Shown piece by piece: positions 48,797-57,806 of a stretch of 64,000 nt of DNA. The position numbers were made by a program, and so were the translations under genes. The notes below the pieces were generated by a model. That model worked only from the letters and a program-made list of their open reading frames with translations, had not been told where the DNA came from and searched no databases. The stretch is from Burkholderiaceae bacterium (GTDB lineage: Bacteria > Pseudomonadota > Gammaproteobacteria > Burkholderiales > Burkholderiaceae), in NCBI GenBank assembly GCA_023266335.1, contig JAHFQJ010000003.1:1-64000 (forward strand), read 5' to 3'. Every line of letters starts with the position of its first letter. The stretch's first letter is position 1.

Positions 48797-49546
48797 ATGA
48801 AATATGAATTCCCATTAAATGAAAAAATACGCACAATGTTGCGGTTAGAAGATTTGTTTAATAGATGGGATTTTTTTTATAATCAAGATAATGCTTTAAA
48901 TCATCATAGTGCTATTCTCATACTCTTTGAAATAGGTGAAATTGCCTCAAGGCTTGACTTAAGAACAGATTTAAGCAAAGAGCTTGATAGGCAAAATCAA
49001 TTATTATCTCAATTAAGAGCAAGTCCGGAAATAGATTTAGCCGCTTTAGAAAACTTATTAAATAATTTAAATGAGGCTGCACAAAATTTAAATCAATTAT
49101 TCAGCAAAGGAATATTAACCACGCCGGATAAAGAATGGCTTTATTCTATAAAAGGCAGATCCGGCATACCGGGCGGTACATGTCAATTCGATTTGCCCAG
49201 TTATTATGCATGGCAGCAAAATTCAAAAGAAGAACGCCGGATAGATTTAAAATCTTGGCTTAATCCAATGCTTCCATTGCAGAATGCAGCTAAGTTAGTA
49301 CTGGATTTGTTAAGGCAGTCAAATGTAAAAAGTCAGCAAATTGCTGAAAAAGGAATATATCAGCAAATGTTATCAGGTAAAATATTCCAGTTATTACAAA
49401 TTGAAATAGATGATCTAAATTATATTCCTGAAGTCAGCGGTAATAAATATATGATAACCATACGTTTTCACCAGCTTGATAATAAAAAAAATCTTAGACA
49501 AGTAACAGATGATTTACCATTTAAACTTACGTTATGTAATTTTTGA
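48797..49546 (+). CDS. zapD: Cell division protein ZapD
   Basis: ZapD cross-links FtsZ filaments at the division ring. The 249-residue protein matches the family: EFPLNEKIRTMLRLEDLF at the start, RSGIPGGTCQFDLPSYYAW in the middle, WLNPMLPLQNAAKLVLDLLR and a C-terminal ISVRFHQ-like strand (MITIRFHQ). A TATAAT box at 48761-48766 suggests its own promoter. In relatives it lies beside coaE and yacG; neither is here. Confidence 0.93.
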   Translation: MKYEFPLNEKIRTMLRLEDLFNRWDFFYNQDNALNHHSAILILFEIGEIASRLDLRTDLSKELDRQNQLLSQLRASPEIDLAALENLLNNLNEAAQNLNQLFSKGILTTPDKEWLYSIKGRSGIPGGTCQFDLPSYYAWQQNSKEERRIDLKSWLNPMLPLQNAAKLVLDLLRQSNVKSQQIAEKGIYQQMLSGKIFQLLQIEIDDLNYIPEVSGNKYMITIRFHQLDNKKNLRQVTDDLPFKLTLCNF

Positions 49547-49580
49547 TTTTAAAAAAGATAAAAAATAAAAAAGGAAAGAT

Positions 49581-51026
49581 ATGAGCGATAATTTTGATGT
49601 GCTAGTAATAGGTGCGGGACCAGGCGGATATATTGCTGCAATCCGTGCTGCTCAGCTTGGACTTAAAGTAGCTTGTGCCGAAGGCAATTCATATGGAAAT
49701 ATTGATAACCAGCCAAGATTAGGCGGGACATGTTTAAATGTCGGCTGTATTCCTTCAAAAGCTTTATTAGCATCATCAGAAGAATTTGAAAAAATTAGCC
49801 ATCATGCTGATATACACGGTATTAATGTGCAAAATGTTAATATTGATATTAATAAAATGCTGGCACGTAAAAATAATATAGTAGATAAAATGACAAAAGG
49901 CATTGAGTTTTTATTTAAAAAAAACAAAATTACTTTGTTAAAAGGTTATGCTCAATTTAGCAGTGTAGATAAGCAAACCGGCAATTATTTGTTAAATATA
50001 AATAATCAAGATATTAAAGAATTAGTTAGTGCAAAACATGTTATTATCGCAACAGGTTCTAAAGCCAGACATTTACCAAATATTACTGTAGATAATAAAA
50101 CTATTTGTGATAATGACGGTGCATTAAATTTTGCAGATTTACCTAAAAAATTAGCTGTAATTGGTGCAGGCGTAATTGGCTTAGAATTAGGTTCAGTATG
50201 GAGGCGATTAGGCGCCGAAGTAACTATTTTAGAAGCTTCCCCAAATTTTTTATCAGCAGCTGATGAGGGTGTATCTAAGGAATCATTAAAATTATTGACA
50301 AAACAAGGCTTAAAATTTAATTTTGGTGTGAAAATTGAAAATGTTGAAAATTGTGATGATGCAGGCGTGATAATTAAATATTTAGATAATTCAGGAAATA
50401 TACAAACATTAGAGGCAGATAAATTAATTGTATCAGTAGGTAGAGTTCCAAATACAGATAATTTAAATTTAAATGCAGTTGGTTTAACGACAGATGAAAG
50501 AGGATTTATTCCTGTAAATCATGATTGCCAAACATCTGTAAATAATATATGGGCAATCGGTGATGTAATCTTAGGTCCAATGTTAGCACATAAGGCTGAA
50601 GATGAGGGTGTGGCTGTAGCGGAAAGAATTTTAGGTCAAAAGCCTCATATTAATTATAACTGCATTCCATGGGTAATTTACACAAGTCCGGAAATATCTT
50701 GGGTTGGCAAAACAGAGCAGCAGCTGACAAAAGAAGGCATTGAATATAAAGCAGGACAATTCCCTTTTATGGCAAACGGCAGAGCTTTAGGCATGGCAGA
50801 AAGTGACGGATTTATTAAAGTATTAGCCTGTGCCAAAACAGATGAAATTTTAGGGGTACATATAGTTGGAGCAAATGCTTCTGATTTAATTGCAGAAGCT
50901 GTGGTAGCTATGGAATTTAAGGCGGCAGCTGAAGATATTGCCCGTATTTGTCATCCGCATCCAAGTTTATCTGAAGTAATGAGAGAAGCTGCCTTATCTG
51001 TTGATAAAAGAGCATTAAATATGTGA
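49581..51026 (+). CDS. lpdA: Dihydrolipoyl dehydrogenase
   Basis: This flavoprotein (E3) reoxidises dihydrolipoamide in the pyruvate and 2-oxoglutarate dehydrogenase complexes. The 481-residue protein has FAD-binding VLVIGAGPGGYIAA, the redox disulfide in GGTCLNVGCIPSKALL, NAD-binding AVIGAGVIGLELG, and the catalytic HPHPSLSE near the C-terminus. It has the longer insertion after VACAE (GNSYGNIDNQP) typical of the 2-oxoglutarate-complex type in betaproteobacteria. sucA and sucB, usually adjacent, are absent. Confidence 0.97.
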   Translation: MSDNFDVLVIGAGPGGYIAAIRAAQLGLKVACAEGNSYGNIDNQPRLGGTCLNVGCIPSKALLASSEEFEKISHHADIHGINVQNVNIDINKMLARKNNIVDKMTKGIEFLFKKNKITLLKGYAQFSSVDKQTGNYLLNINNQDIKELVSAKHVIIATGSKARHLPNITVDNKTICDNDGALNFADLPKKLAVIGAGVIGLELGSVWRRLGAEVTILEASPNFLSAADEGVSKESLKLLTKQGLKFNFGVKIENVENCDDAGVIIKYLDNSGNIQTLEADKLIVSVGRVPNTDNLNLNAVGLTTDERGFIPVNHDCQTSVNNIWAIGDVILGPMLAHKAEDEGVAVAERILGQKPHINYNCIPWVIYTSPEISWVGKTEQQLTKEGIEYKAGQFPFMANGRALGMAESDGFIKVLACAKTDEILGVHIVGANASDLIAEAVVAMEFKAAAEDIARICHPHPSLSEVMREAALSVDKRALNM

Positions 51027-51071
51027 TATAATTGACATCATTAAGATAAATGAAAATAGAATATTTATAAT

Positions 51072-52514
51072 ATGAGCATTTCAAATAATAATATATTAAT
51101 ATCAGAAGTAGATGATAAAAATAATGAAAATATTTCTCAATCATCTGCACAAAAAACTCGTAAGACAGTCTTTGTAAAAACATTTGGTTGCCAAATGAAT
51201 GAGTATGATTCTGATAAAATGTCGGATATTTTAAATGCAAGCGATGGTTTAATTTCAGTAGATAATCCGGAAAATGCTGATGTTATATTATTTAATACTT
51301 GTTCTATTAGAGAAAAAGCTCAAGAAAAAGTATTTTCTGATTTAGGGCGGGTTAGGCATTTAAAAGAAAAAAATCCAAATCTTATTATTGGAGTTGGAGG
51401 ATGTGTTGCAAGCCAGGAAGGTGCAAATATTATTGCACGTGCTCCTTATGTAGATATGGTTTTTGGACCGCAAACTATTCACAGACTACCTGATTTAATT
51501 AATAAAAAAGATATTTCAGGTAAACCCCAAATTGATATTTCTTTTCCGGAAATTGAAAAATTTGACCATTTACCGCCTGCACGCACAGAAGGTGCTTCAG
51601 CATTTGTTTCAATTATGGAGGGGTGTAGTAAATACTGTAGCTATTGTGTTGTGCCATATACTCGAGGTGAGGAAGTTTCTAGATATTTTGATGATGTGCT
51701 TACTGAAGTTGCAGGCTTAGTTGCTCAAGGGGTTAAAGAAATTACCTTATTAGGGCAAAATGTAAATGCGTACAGAGGGCAATTAACCAGAAATAATCCA
51801 AGCGCTGAGTATGCTGATTTTGCAATGCTTATAGAATATATTGCTGATATTCCGGGTATTGAACGTATACGTTATGTTACAAGTCATCCCAAAGAATTTA
51901 CACAAAAATTAATTGACACTTACGCCAAAATTCCGCAATTGGTTAATCATTTACATTTACCTGTGCAGCATGGTTCAGATAGAATTTTAAGTGCAATGAA
52001 GCGTGGCTATACAGCCTTAGAGTATAAAAGCATTATAAAGCGCTTAAGAGCAATTAGACCTGATATTTCATTATCCAGTGATTTTATTGTTGGTTTTCCT
52101 GGTGAAACGCAAGATGACTTTGATAAATTAATGAAACTAATAACGGATATTGGTTATGATACAAGTTTTTCATTTATTTTTAGTCCTCGGCCTGGCACAC
52201 CGGCAGCTAATTTACATGATGATACACCGCAAGATGTTAAATTAAAGCGTTTACAGTTTTTGCAAGCGACAATTAATGAAAATGTTCAAAGTATTAGCAA
52301 ATCAATGATTGGTACAAAGCAAAAAATTTTAGTCGATGCCGTATCAAAAAAAAATCCGCAAGAACTGCAAGGCAGAACAGAAAATAACCGTGTGGTTAAT
52401 TTCCCAGCACCTATTCATACACATGCCCGTTTAATGAATAATATGATAGAAGTTAATGTTATTGACGCGTATAAAAATAGTTTGAGGGGAATGATTTCTA
52501 AAGTTATTGAATAA
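51072..52514 (+). CDS. miaB: tRNA-2-methylthio-N6-dimethylallyladenosine synthase
   Basis: MiaB is a radical-SAM methylthiotransferase that modifies A37 of tRNAs reading UNN codons. The 480-residue protein has an Asn/Ser-rich N-terminal extension (about 35 residues), then the UPF0004 domain with [24 protein letters not shown] and [11 protein letters not shown], the radical-SAM motif [18 protein letters not shown] and a C-terminal TRAM domain. ybeZ/phoH, its usual neighbour in betaproteobacteria, is missing. A strong terminator follows. Confidence 0.98.
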   Translation: MSISNNNILISEVDDKNNENISQSSAQKTRKTVFVKTFGCQMNEYDSDKMSDILNASDGLISVDNPENADVILFNTCSIREKAQEKVFSDLGRVRHLKEKNPNLIIGVGGCVASQEGANIIARAPYVDMVFGPQTIHRLPDLINKKDISGKPQIDISFPEIEKFDHLPPARTEGASAFVSIMEGCSKYCSYCVVPYTRGEEVSRYFDDVLTEVAGLVAQGVKEITLLGQNVNAYRGQLTRNNPSAEYADFAMLIEYIADIPGIERIRYVTSHPKEFTQKLIDTYAKIPQLVNHLHLPVQHGSDRILSAMKRGYTALEYKSIIKRLRAIRPDISLSSDFIVGFPGETQDDFDKLMKLITDIGYDTSFSFIFSPRPGTPAANLHDDTPQDVKLKRLQFLQATINENVQSISKSMIGTKQKILVDAVSKKNPQELQGRTENNRVVNFPAPIHTHARLMNNMIEVNVIDAYKNSLRGMISKVIE

Positions 52515-52532
52515 GTAAGTAGACAAATTTTA

Positions 52533-52565
52533 GGCTATAAAATATAGCCAATTTAACTTTTTTAA
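52533..52565 (+). terminator. Rho-independent terminator after miaB
   Basis: GGCTATA (52533-52539) pairs perfectly with TATAGCC (52543-52549) around a 3-base loop and is followed by a run of T residues (from 52558). It lies 19 bases after the miaB stop. Confidence 0.7.
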
Positions 52566-52638
52566 TATATTACTATTTAATAATAAATGTCCCACTATCA
52601 ACTTTTAGACGTATATATTCTTCTTTTGTAAATGTATT

Positions 52639-53050
52639 TTACCCTAAAACACATTCAGAGACCATGAATGTATTATTTTCATGTGTTCCGCTAGGATGAA
52701 AACTCACATGCAATGAATCCATTGAAGGATTCCATTCCCCAAACAATTCACCACCACCAATAATTAGGTTGCCTATGATACCATAACAGCAAACCAAAGA
52801 TGGCATTTGTATAGTGCCTTGCCTAGATGAAAATATTATACCTCCCTCCCCCCTCTGCATTACCAGTATAGGTTACCCCTGATTTAGTATAATTTGTTTC
52901 ATCTTTATCTAGTATGGGTACTTCTATAAGAATAGGGCATCCATCTATTTGTAAAACTGCACAAGATGGATTATATAAATTATTACCTTTTTTTTTTGCT
53001 TGTAATGGTGTAATATGAATATTTGGTATTTGTTGAGTGTGTATATACAT
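52639..53050 (-). pseudogene. Accessory gene interrupted at a G6 run
   Basis: On the minus strand a frame starts at 53050 (MYIHTQQIPNIHI...) and stops at 52823. A second frame, offset by one base, continues to 52639. They overlap exactly at a run of six guanines (C6 at 52848-52853 on the plus strand). Deleting one G gives one protein of about 136 residues with SCAVLQIDGCPI, GNAEGEGGIIF, MPSLVCCYG, GGGELFGEWNP and HVSFHPSGTHENN. The product is unrecognised, probably beta-rich and Gly-rich with four Cys. It may be phase-variable, a pseudogene, or a strain variant. It is antisense between miaB and hisE. Confidence 0.6.
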
Positions 53051-53121
53051 AATAGTTTTTAATTTAGTAGAAAAAGCAACTCTATACTGTACAATTAAAC
53101 CTTATAAATACAAAGTAAAAA

Positions 53122-53463
53122 ATGAAAAATATTTTAACCTTACTTGATGAAGTAATGGAAAACCGTAAAAATAATATTAATAGTGACAATAAATCATATA
53201 TAGCTTTACTATATCAAAAAGGCTTAGATAGCATTTTGAAAAAAATTGCTGAAGAAAGCGGCGAGGTAATCATGGCAAGCAAAGATGCTAGTTATAATTC
53301 TCAAAATACTGATAAAATCACCTATGAAGTTGCTGATTTATGGTTTCATTCTTTGATTTTAATGCATTATCATGGTTTATCTAGTCAAGATATTTTACAA
53401 GAATTAGAGAGAAGAGAAGGTAAATCCGGTATAATAGAAAAACTGGAAAGAGAAAATAAATAA
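53122..53463 (+). CDS. hisE: Phosphoribosyl-ATP pyrophosphohydrolase
   Basis: HisE removes pyrophosphate from phosphoribosyl-ATP, the second step of histidine synthesis. The 113-residue protein has the family core YIALLYQKGLDSILKKIAEESGEVIMASKD (cited as KIAEESGEVIMASKD), YEVADLWFHSLILM and the C-terminal LERREGKSG. The rest of the his operon is absent; only the following HIT gene is kept from the usual betaproteobacterial order hisI-hisE-HIT-tatABC. Confidence 0.94.
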   Translation: MKNILTLLDEVMENRKNNINSDNKSYIALLYQKGLDSILKKIAEESGEVIMASKDASYNSQNTDKITYEVADLWFHSLILMHYHGLSSQDILQELERREGKSGIIEKLERENK

Positions 53464-53517
53464 CAGCCAAACTATAAACTATGGCAAATTAATTGAAAAT
53501 TAAACAAAGAGATAAAT

Positions 53518-53853
53518 ATGAGTGATAATTGTATTTTTTGTAAAATATTAAATAATACTATTCCAAGTAAAAAAATATACGAAGATAAAGATGTAATTGC
53601 GTTTAATGATATTAATCCAAAAATGCCGGTACATTTTTTAATTGTGCCAAAACAACATATCAAAATGTTATCAAATTGTGATATTAATAATCAAGAACAT
53701 ATAAGGTTATTGGGGAAAATGACAGTTTTAGCTCCCGTTTTAGCTCATAAGCAGGGTTGTAATAAGGGGTTTAAAATTATCATTCATAATGATAAAGGCG
53801 GCGGACAAGAGGTTTTCCATTTACATATGCATGTTATGGGAAGCCCCTTATAA
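53518..53853 (+). CDS. HIT-family purine nucleoside phosphoramidase (HinT-like)
   Basis: HinT-type proteins hydrolyse AMP-lysine and related phosphoramidates. The 111-residue protein starts CIFCKILNNTIPSKKIYED, has IAFNDINPKMPVHFLIVPKQH in the middle (cited as FNDINPKMPVHFLIV), and ends with the catalytic triad GGQEVFHLHMHVMG (H-x-H-x-H). It is intact and typical in length. It is adjacent to hisE, as in Burkholderiales; the tat genes that usually follow are missing. Confidence 0.94.
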   Translation: MSDNCIFCKILNNTIPSKKIYEDKDVIAFNDINPKMPVHFLIVPKQHIKMLSNCDINNQEHIRLLGKMTVLAPVLAHKQGCNKGFKIIIHNDKGGGQEVFHLHMHVMGSPL

Positions 53854-53939
53854 TTACACCGTTTTATTTAATTTGTTATTTTTTGTATCAATACTCTCAT
53901 CTTAAATAAGAATAAACATTAGCTAAGCTCTATAAAATC

Positions 53940-54362
53940 CTATCCTGCTAAGGTTGCATCACTGTTGTATCCGTCGCTATTAACAACTGTTGCGGCATCG
54001 CCGCTTTCATACCCATTATTATTGTTGCTATTTGCGGGTTGAGATGAAGATTGAGATGCGGGCTGTAATCTGCAAAAAATCTTGTTATGTTTTTTGCACA
54101 AGTTAATAAAGTAATCTTTATAATAGATGATTGACGCCCTCCGAACTCTAATTACCAACTCTGTGCATGTAAAATATTTCGGTGTACTGTATTGTAAAAC
54201 CAACAAACGACTGCTCAAGCTTTCCAAAAGCTCTGCTTCAGTTGTAAATTTGTAGATTACTATGGCCGTACCTTTAGGGCAATCTTTTATATGGCAATCA
54301 TACTTACCTATGCCAATACTAGCTCTAGCATTGTTGACAGCCCGCTTGACAGAACCAATCAT
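53940..54362 (-). CDS. Cys-containing hypothetical protein with an Asn/Ser/Gly tail
   Basis: The 140-residue protein is unrecognised. It has Cys pairs at the start (YDCHIKDCPKG), a helical middle (TEAELLESLSSRLLVL), then FTCTELVIRVRRASIIYYKDY, LCKKHNKIFCRL, and a low-complexity tail (SQSSSQPANSNNNNG, DSDGYNS-like). AAGG lies before the ATG at 54362. It has no signal peptide. It lies between the HIT gene and ppiB, co-oriented with ppiB, and could be Zn-binding through C-x5-C and C-x7-C; that is inference. Confidence 0.6.
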   Translation of the reverse strand: MIGSVKRAVNNARASIGIGKYDCHIKDCPKGTAIVIYKFTTEAELLESLSSRLLVLQYSTPKYFTCTELVIRVRRASIIYYKDYFINLCKKHNKIFCRLQPASQSSSQPANSNNNNGYESGDAATVVNSDGYNSDATLAG

Positions 54363-54413
54363 TATTTATACCTTACTGATTAAAAATTTTACGTCTAAGT
54401 TATTATCAATATT

Positions 54414-54911
54414 CTATTCTATTATACTTGCCTTATTAATAACTACAGGTTCTGCAGGAACATCCTGATGATAACCATTTCTGCCGGTTTTTACTTCTTC
54501 AATATTTTTTACTATATCTAAGCCTTCTACTACTTCGCCAAATACAGTATAACCCCAGCCGTTCGGTGTAGGAGACGTGAAATTTAAAAAATCATTATTT
54601 GCCGCATTAATAAAAAATTGTGCAGAAGCTGAATGCGGGTCTGAAGTGCGTGCCATAGCTATAGTACCAATTTTATTCTCTAAGCTATTATTTGCTTCAT
54701 TTTGAATTGGGGCATTAGTTTTTCTTTCCTCCATTTGAGCATTCATTCCACCGCCTTGAATCATAAATTTTTTGATTACACGATGGAATATAGTACCGTT
54801 ATAATGACCGCTATTTACGTAGTCAATAAAATTTGCACATGTTTTTGGTGCTTTTTCTGTATTTAATTCAACTGTAATGTTGCCTTTGTTGGTTTCAAAT
54901 AAAACTTTCAT
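54414..54911 (-). CDS. ppiB: Peptidyl-prolyl cis-trans isomerase (cyclophilin type)
   Basis: Cyclophilins catalyse proline isomerisation during protein folding. The 165-residue protein has no signal peptide, so it is the cytoplasmic PpiB type: [35 protein letters not shown] with the catalytic Arg, [17 protein letters not shown], and [12 protein letters not shown]. Length and motifs are complete. It lies between an accessory gene and glmS, from which it is separated by an inverted-repeat element. Confidence 0.97.
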   Translation of the reverse strand: MKVLFETNKGNITVELNTEKAPKTCANFIDYVNSGHYNGTIFHRVIKKFMIQGGGMNAQMEERKTNAPIQNEANNSLENKIGTIAMARTSDPHSASAQFFINAANNDFLNFTSPTPNGWGYTVFGEVVEGLDIVKNIEEVKTGRNGYHQDVPAEPVVINKASIIE

Positions 54912-54937
54912 TGTGTCCCTTTAATTTTATTGTTTTA

Positions 54938-55051
54938 TAGCCTATTTAGAAAAATTTGTCATAGTCGTTGTAGTTAAAAAAGCTCCTTGCTCTACTATTT
55001 GCATTGCTTTTTTTGCATACGCCTACATGACAAATTTTTCTAAAATAGCCA
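54938..55051. repeat. Short element with ~20-bp terminal inverted repeats
   Basis: The left arm GCCTATTTAGAAAAATTTGTCAT (cited as two parts: GCCTATTTAG and AAAAATTTGTCAT) at 54940-54962 matches the reverse complement of the right arm at 55027-55050 with one indel and one mismatch. The 65-bp interior has no gene. It looks like a MITE or a large palindromic element, of a third family distinct from R1 and R2; only one copy is seen. Confidence 0.6.
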
Positions 55052-55121
55052 TACATCAGAGTATATTCAAATAATAAAATATTATAACCGATAAATATAA
55101 TATTTAAAACTGATAATTTTG

Positions 55122-56939
55122 TTATTCAACAGTAACAGATTTTGCTAAATTCCTTGGTTTATCTACGTCTGTACCACGGGCAACGGCAGTATGATAGGCT
55201 AATAATTGGAGTGCTACGACATGCACAATCGGTGATAATAAGCCTAAATTTTCAGGTAATGTTATTACATGTAAATCTTGTGAATTGTTAATTTGACTGT
55301 TAGCATCAGCAAATACGTACATTTCTCCACCTCTTGCCTGAACTTCTTGAATATTAGACTTTAATTTTTCTAATAATGCGTCATTTGGGGCAATGGTTAC
55401 AACGGGCATATCTTCAGTTACTAAAGCTAAAGGACCATGCTTTAATTCTCCAGCTGGATAAGCCTCCGCATGTATATAGGTGATTTCTTTAAGTTTTAAA
55501 GCACCCTCTAAAGCAATTGGATAATACATGCCGCGCCCTAAAAATAAGGCATGTTCTTTTTTAGCAAAAGTTTCACTCCAACTGATTATAGCTGGTTCTA
55601 ATGCAAGTACTGCCTGCACTGCTGAAGGTAAATGCTGTAAATTTTGTATAGCATTTTTATCTATAGTTTTATTCTTTAAAACTGCAAGGCTATGGGCTAA
55701 AATATAAAAAGCTACCAATTGTGTAGTAAATGCTTTGGTTGAAGCAACGCCTATTTCTCGTCCTGCTTTGGTTAAAAAAGTTAATTTTGTTTCCTGAACC
55801 ATGGAAGATGTAGATGCATTACAAATAGAAAGAGTATAATTATGCCCCAAATTCTTAGCATGTCTTAGGGCTGCCAATGTATCGGCTGTTTCACCTGATT
55901 GAGATACGGCAATAACTAGCTGATTTGGATTAGGTACGCTCTCTCTGTAGCGGTATTCGCTGGCAATTTCAACATTTGCCGGAATGCCGGCGACACTTTC
56001 CAGCCAATATTTAGCTGTACAGCCGGAATAATAGCTAGTTCCGCATGCTAATATTAAAATACTATCTATTTTTGTAAATATTTCTTTAGCATCTTGACCA
56101 AATATTTCTGGAGAGAACATATTTTGAGCATCAATACAGCTTAAAGTATCAGAAATAGCAGTTGGCTGCTCAAAAATTTCTTTTTGCATATAATGTGCAT
56201 AAGGACCTAAATCTACATTTTGATTAAGGGATTTTACGTCTTTAATCTCACGTTTTATTTCATTTCCTGCTTTATCAAAAATTTGGTAAGAATTATGAGT
56301 AATGCTTACAATGTCTCCTTCTTCTAGATAAATTGCTTTATTTGCTCTATCTGAAATTGCCATAATATCAGATACTAAAAAGTTTTCATTATGACCTAAA
56401 CCAATGACTAAAGGAGAGCCAAATCTAGCTCCAACTACTAAATTCGGATTATCACTGCTAAATACAGCAATTGCATAAGCGCCTTTTAATTCTTTGGCAG
56501 ATTTTGTTACAGCACTTACCAAATCATTAGATTGCTCATAATAATAATCAATTAAATGCGCCATTACTTCGGTGTCAGTTTGTGATATAAAGTTATAGCC
56601 TTTTTTTGTCAATTCCTCACGCAATAGTTCAAAATTTTCAATAATACCATTATGAACTAATGCAATACGGTTATTAGAAAAGTGAGGATGTGCATTATCT
56701 GTAGTCGGTTTGCCATGAGTTGCCCAACGTGTATGTGCAATGCCAATATTACTTATATATGGTTTAGACTGCTCAATTAAATCGTTAATTCTATTCGTAG
56801 TACGAAGCCTTAATAATTCATTATTATTTAGAATCGCAATCCCGCATGAATCATATCCGCGGTATTCTAAACGCTGCAATCCATTTGTTAGCGCATCAAT
56901 AATATTTATTTTAGATACAGCTGCAACAATACCGCACAT
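55122..56939 (-). CDS. glmS: Glutamine-fructose-6-phosphate aminotransferase
   Basis: GlmS makes glucosamine-6-phosphate from fructose-6-phosphate and glutamine, the first step to UDP-GlcNAc. The 605-residue protein has the Cys2 nucleophile ([10 protein letters not shown]), the glutaminase domain to about 235 with [13 protein letters not shown] and HNGIIENF, then two SIS domains with [26 protein letters not shown], and the C-terminal NLAKSVTVE. In relatives RapZ controls its level; rapZ is in this window. glmU is not adjacent. Confidence 0.98.
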   Translation of the reverse strand: MCGIVAAVSKINIIDALTNGLQRLEYRGYDSCGIAILNNNELLRLRTTNRINDLIEQSKPYISNIGIAHTRWATHGKPTTDNAHPHFSNNRIALVHNGIIENFELLREELTKKGYNFISQTDTEVMAHLIDYYYEQSNDLVSAVTKSAKELKGAYAIAVFSSDNPNLVVGARFGSPLVIGLGHNENFLVSDIMAISDRANKAIYLEEGDIVSITHNSYQIFDKAGNEIKREIKDVKSLNQNVDLGPYAHYMQKEIFEQPTAISDTLSCIDAQNMFSPEIFGQDAKEIFTKIDSILILACGTSYYSGCTAKYWLESVAGIPANVEIASEYRYRESVPNPNQLVIAVSQSGETADTLAALRHAKNLGHNYTLSICNASTSSMVQETKLTFLTKAGREIGVASTKAFTTQLVAFYILAHSLAVLKNKTIDKNAIQNLQHLPSAVQAVLALEPAIISWSETFAKKEHALFLGRGMYYPIALEGALKLKEITYIHAEAYPAGELKHGPLALVTEDMPVVTIAPNDALLEKLKSNIQEVQARGGEMYVFADANSQINNSQDLHVITLPENLGLLSPIVHVVALQLLAYHTAVARGTDVDKPRNLAKSVTVE

Positions 56940-57067
56940 ATTTTAATCCTTGAAATTAGTGATAGAGATAATTATTTCGATTTGGTTATATTATTCATAT
57001 TTTTATATATATTGTAAATATAAAACTGCTTTAAATATTGAATAGAAGCATGAATTACAATACAATA

Positions 57068-57210
57068 TATACTAATTGTAGTTCGTTTTACAGCAAGGCG
57101 GCAGGAATAAATTACGACTGCTATGTACGTATTAGTATATTGAGGGCGAGACCGTGAGCATATGAACAACAATTTTGACGGTACACAACTTGTGAAATTC
57201 GATTAGTATA
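57068..57210 (+). repeat. MITE-like repeat family R1, copy D
   Basis: Complete copy, 143 bp, TATACTAATTG...CGATTAGTATA, in the same orientation as copy A. It has GTTCGTTTTACAGCAAGGCGGC, AATAAATTACGACTGC and CTTGTGAAATTCGATTAG in place of the usual GCAAATTGAAATCCG. It fills most of the 317-bp gap between glmS and lptE, just before the lptE ATG. Confidence 0.75.
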
Positions 57211-57256
57211 GTGTCTTCTTTGCAGTTATATTCCATAATATATTAATATAAAAAAT

Positions 57257-57790
57257 ATGAATAAAAATCTTGTAAAATTTAACCAAATAAATAATGTATT
57301 TTTTTTAGTAATTACTAGTTTAAGTTTGCTTTTATTATCAGGCTGTGGCTTTAAATTAAGGGGACAGCTTGATAATGCTTATCTTGAAATTCAAAATTGG
57401 AAAATTATTGGTGCTATTTCTCCTCAATTAGAAAAAAATATCAAAAAGCAATTTTCCATACGCAAAGGTATAATAGATAGTGCAAATGCACAGGCAGTAC
57501 TTGATGTAAGCGAAAATTACCAAGAATTGGTTAATACAATTAACTCTAAAGGTCAAGTTAATGAAATAAGATTAAAATATACCGTTACCTTTTTAGTTAG
57601 AAATGCTCAAAAAGATAAAGTTATTTTACTTCCCAATACTATAAGCCAATTTAGAGATGTAGCAATTACTGACAGTTCTACTTTAGCTAAAGAACAAGAA
57701 AAGCAAAAATTATTAAAAGATATGCAGTATAATATTTCAACCCGTATTTTAGAAATTATACAAAAAATACCTGTTTCTTCTTTAATTTAA
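57257..57790 (+). CDS. lptE: LPS-assembly lipoprotein LptE
   Basis: LptE is the outer-membrane lipoprotein plug of the LptD LPS translocon. The 177-residue protein has a signal peptide ending in the lipobox LLSGC (Cys30) and the LptE start GCGFKLRGQLDN, then a mixed fold with VNEIRLKYTVTFLV. leuS precedes and holA follows it in most betaproteobacteria; here glmS and pabB flank it. waaF and the O-antigen-ligase-like gene in this window belong to the same LPS pathway. Confidence 0.87.
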   Translation: MNKNLVKFNQINNVFFLVITSLSLLLLSGCGFKLRGQLDNAYLEIQNWKIIGAISPQLEKNIKKQFSIRKGIIDSANAQAVLDVSENYQELVNTINSKGQVNEIRLKYTVTFLVRNAQKDKVILLPNTISQFRDVAITDSSTLAKEQEKQKLLKDMQYNISTRILEIIQKIPVSSLI

Positions 57791-57806
57791 AACTAATGAT
57801 TTATTA

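Noticed and set aside
51032-51060. Possible miaB promoter
   Set aside because: TTGACA is present at 51032-51037, but no -10 with more than three matching bases lies at 16-18 bases.
55122-57256. glmS ribozyme
   Set aside because: No ribozyme core was seen upstream of glmS; that region holds repeat R1, and proteobacteria use RapZ-type control.
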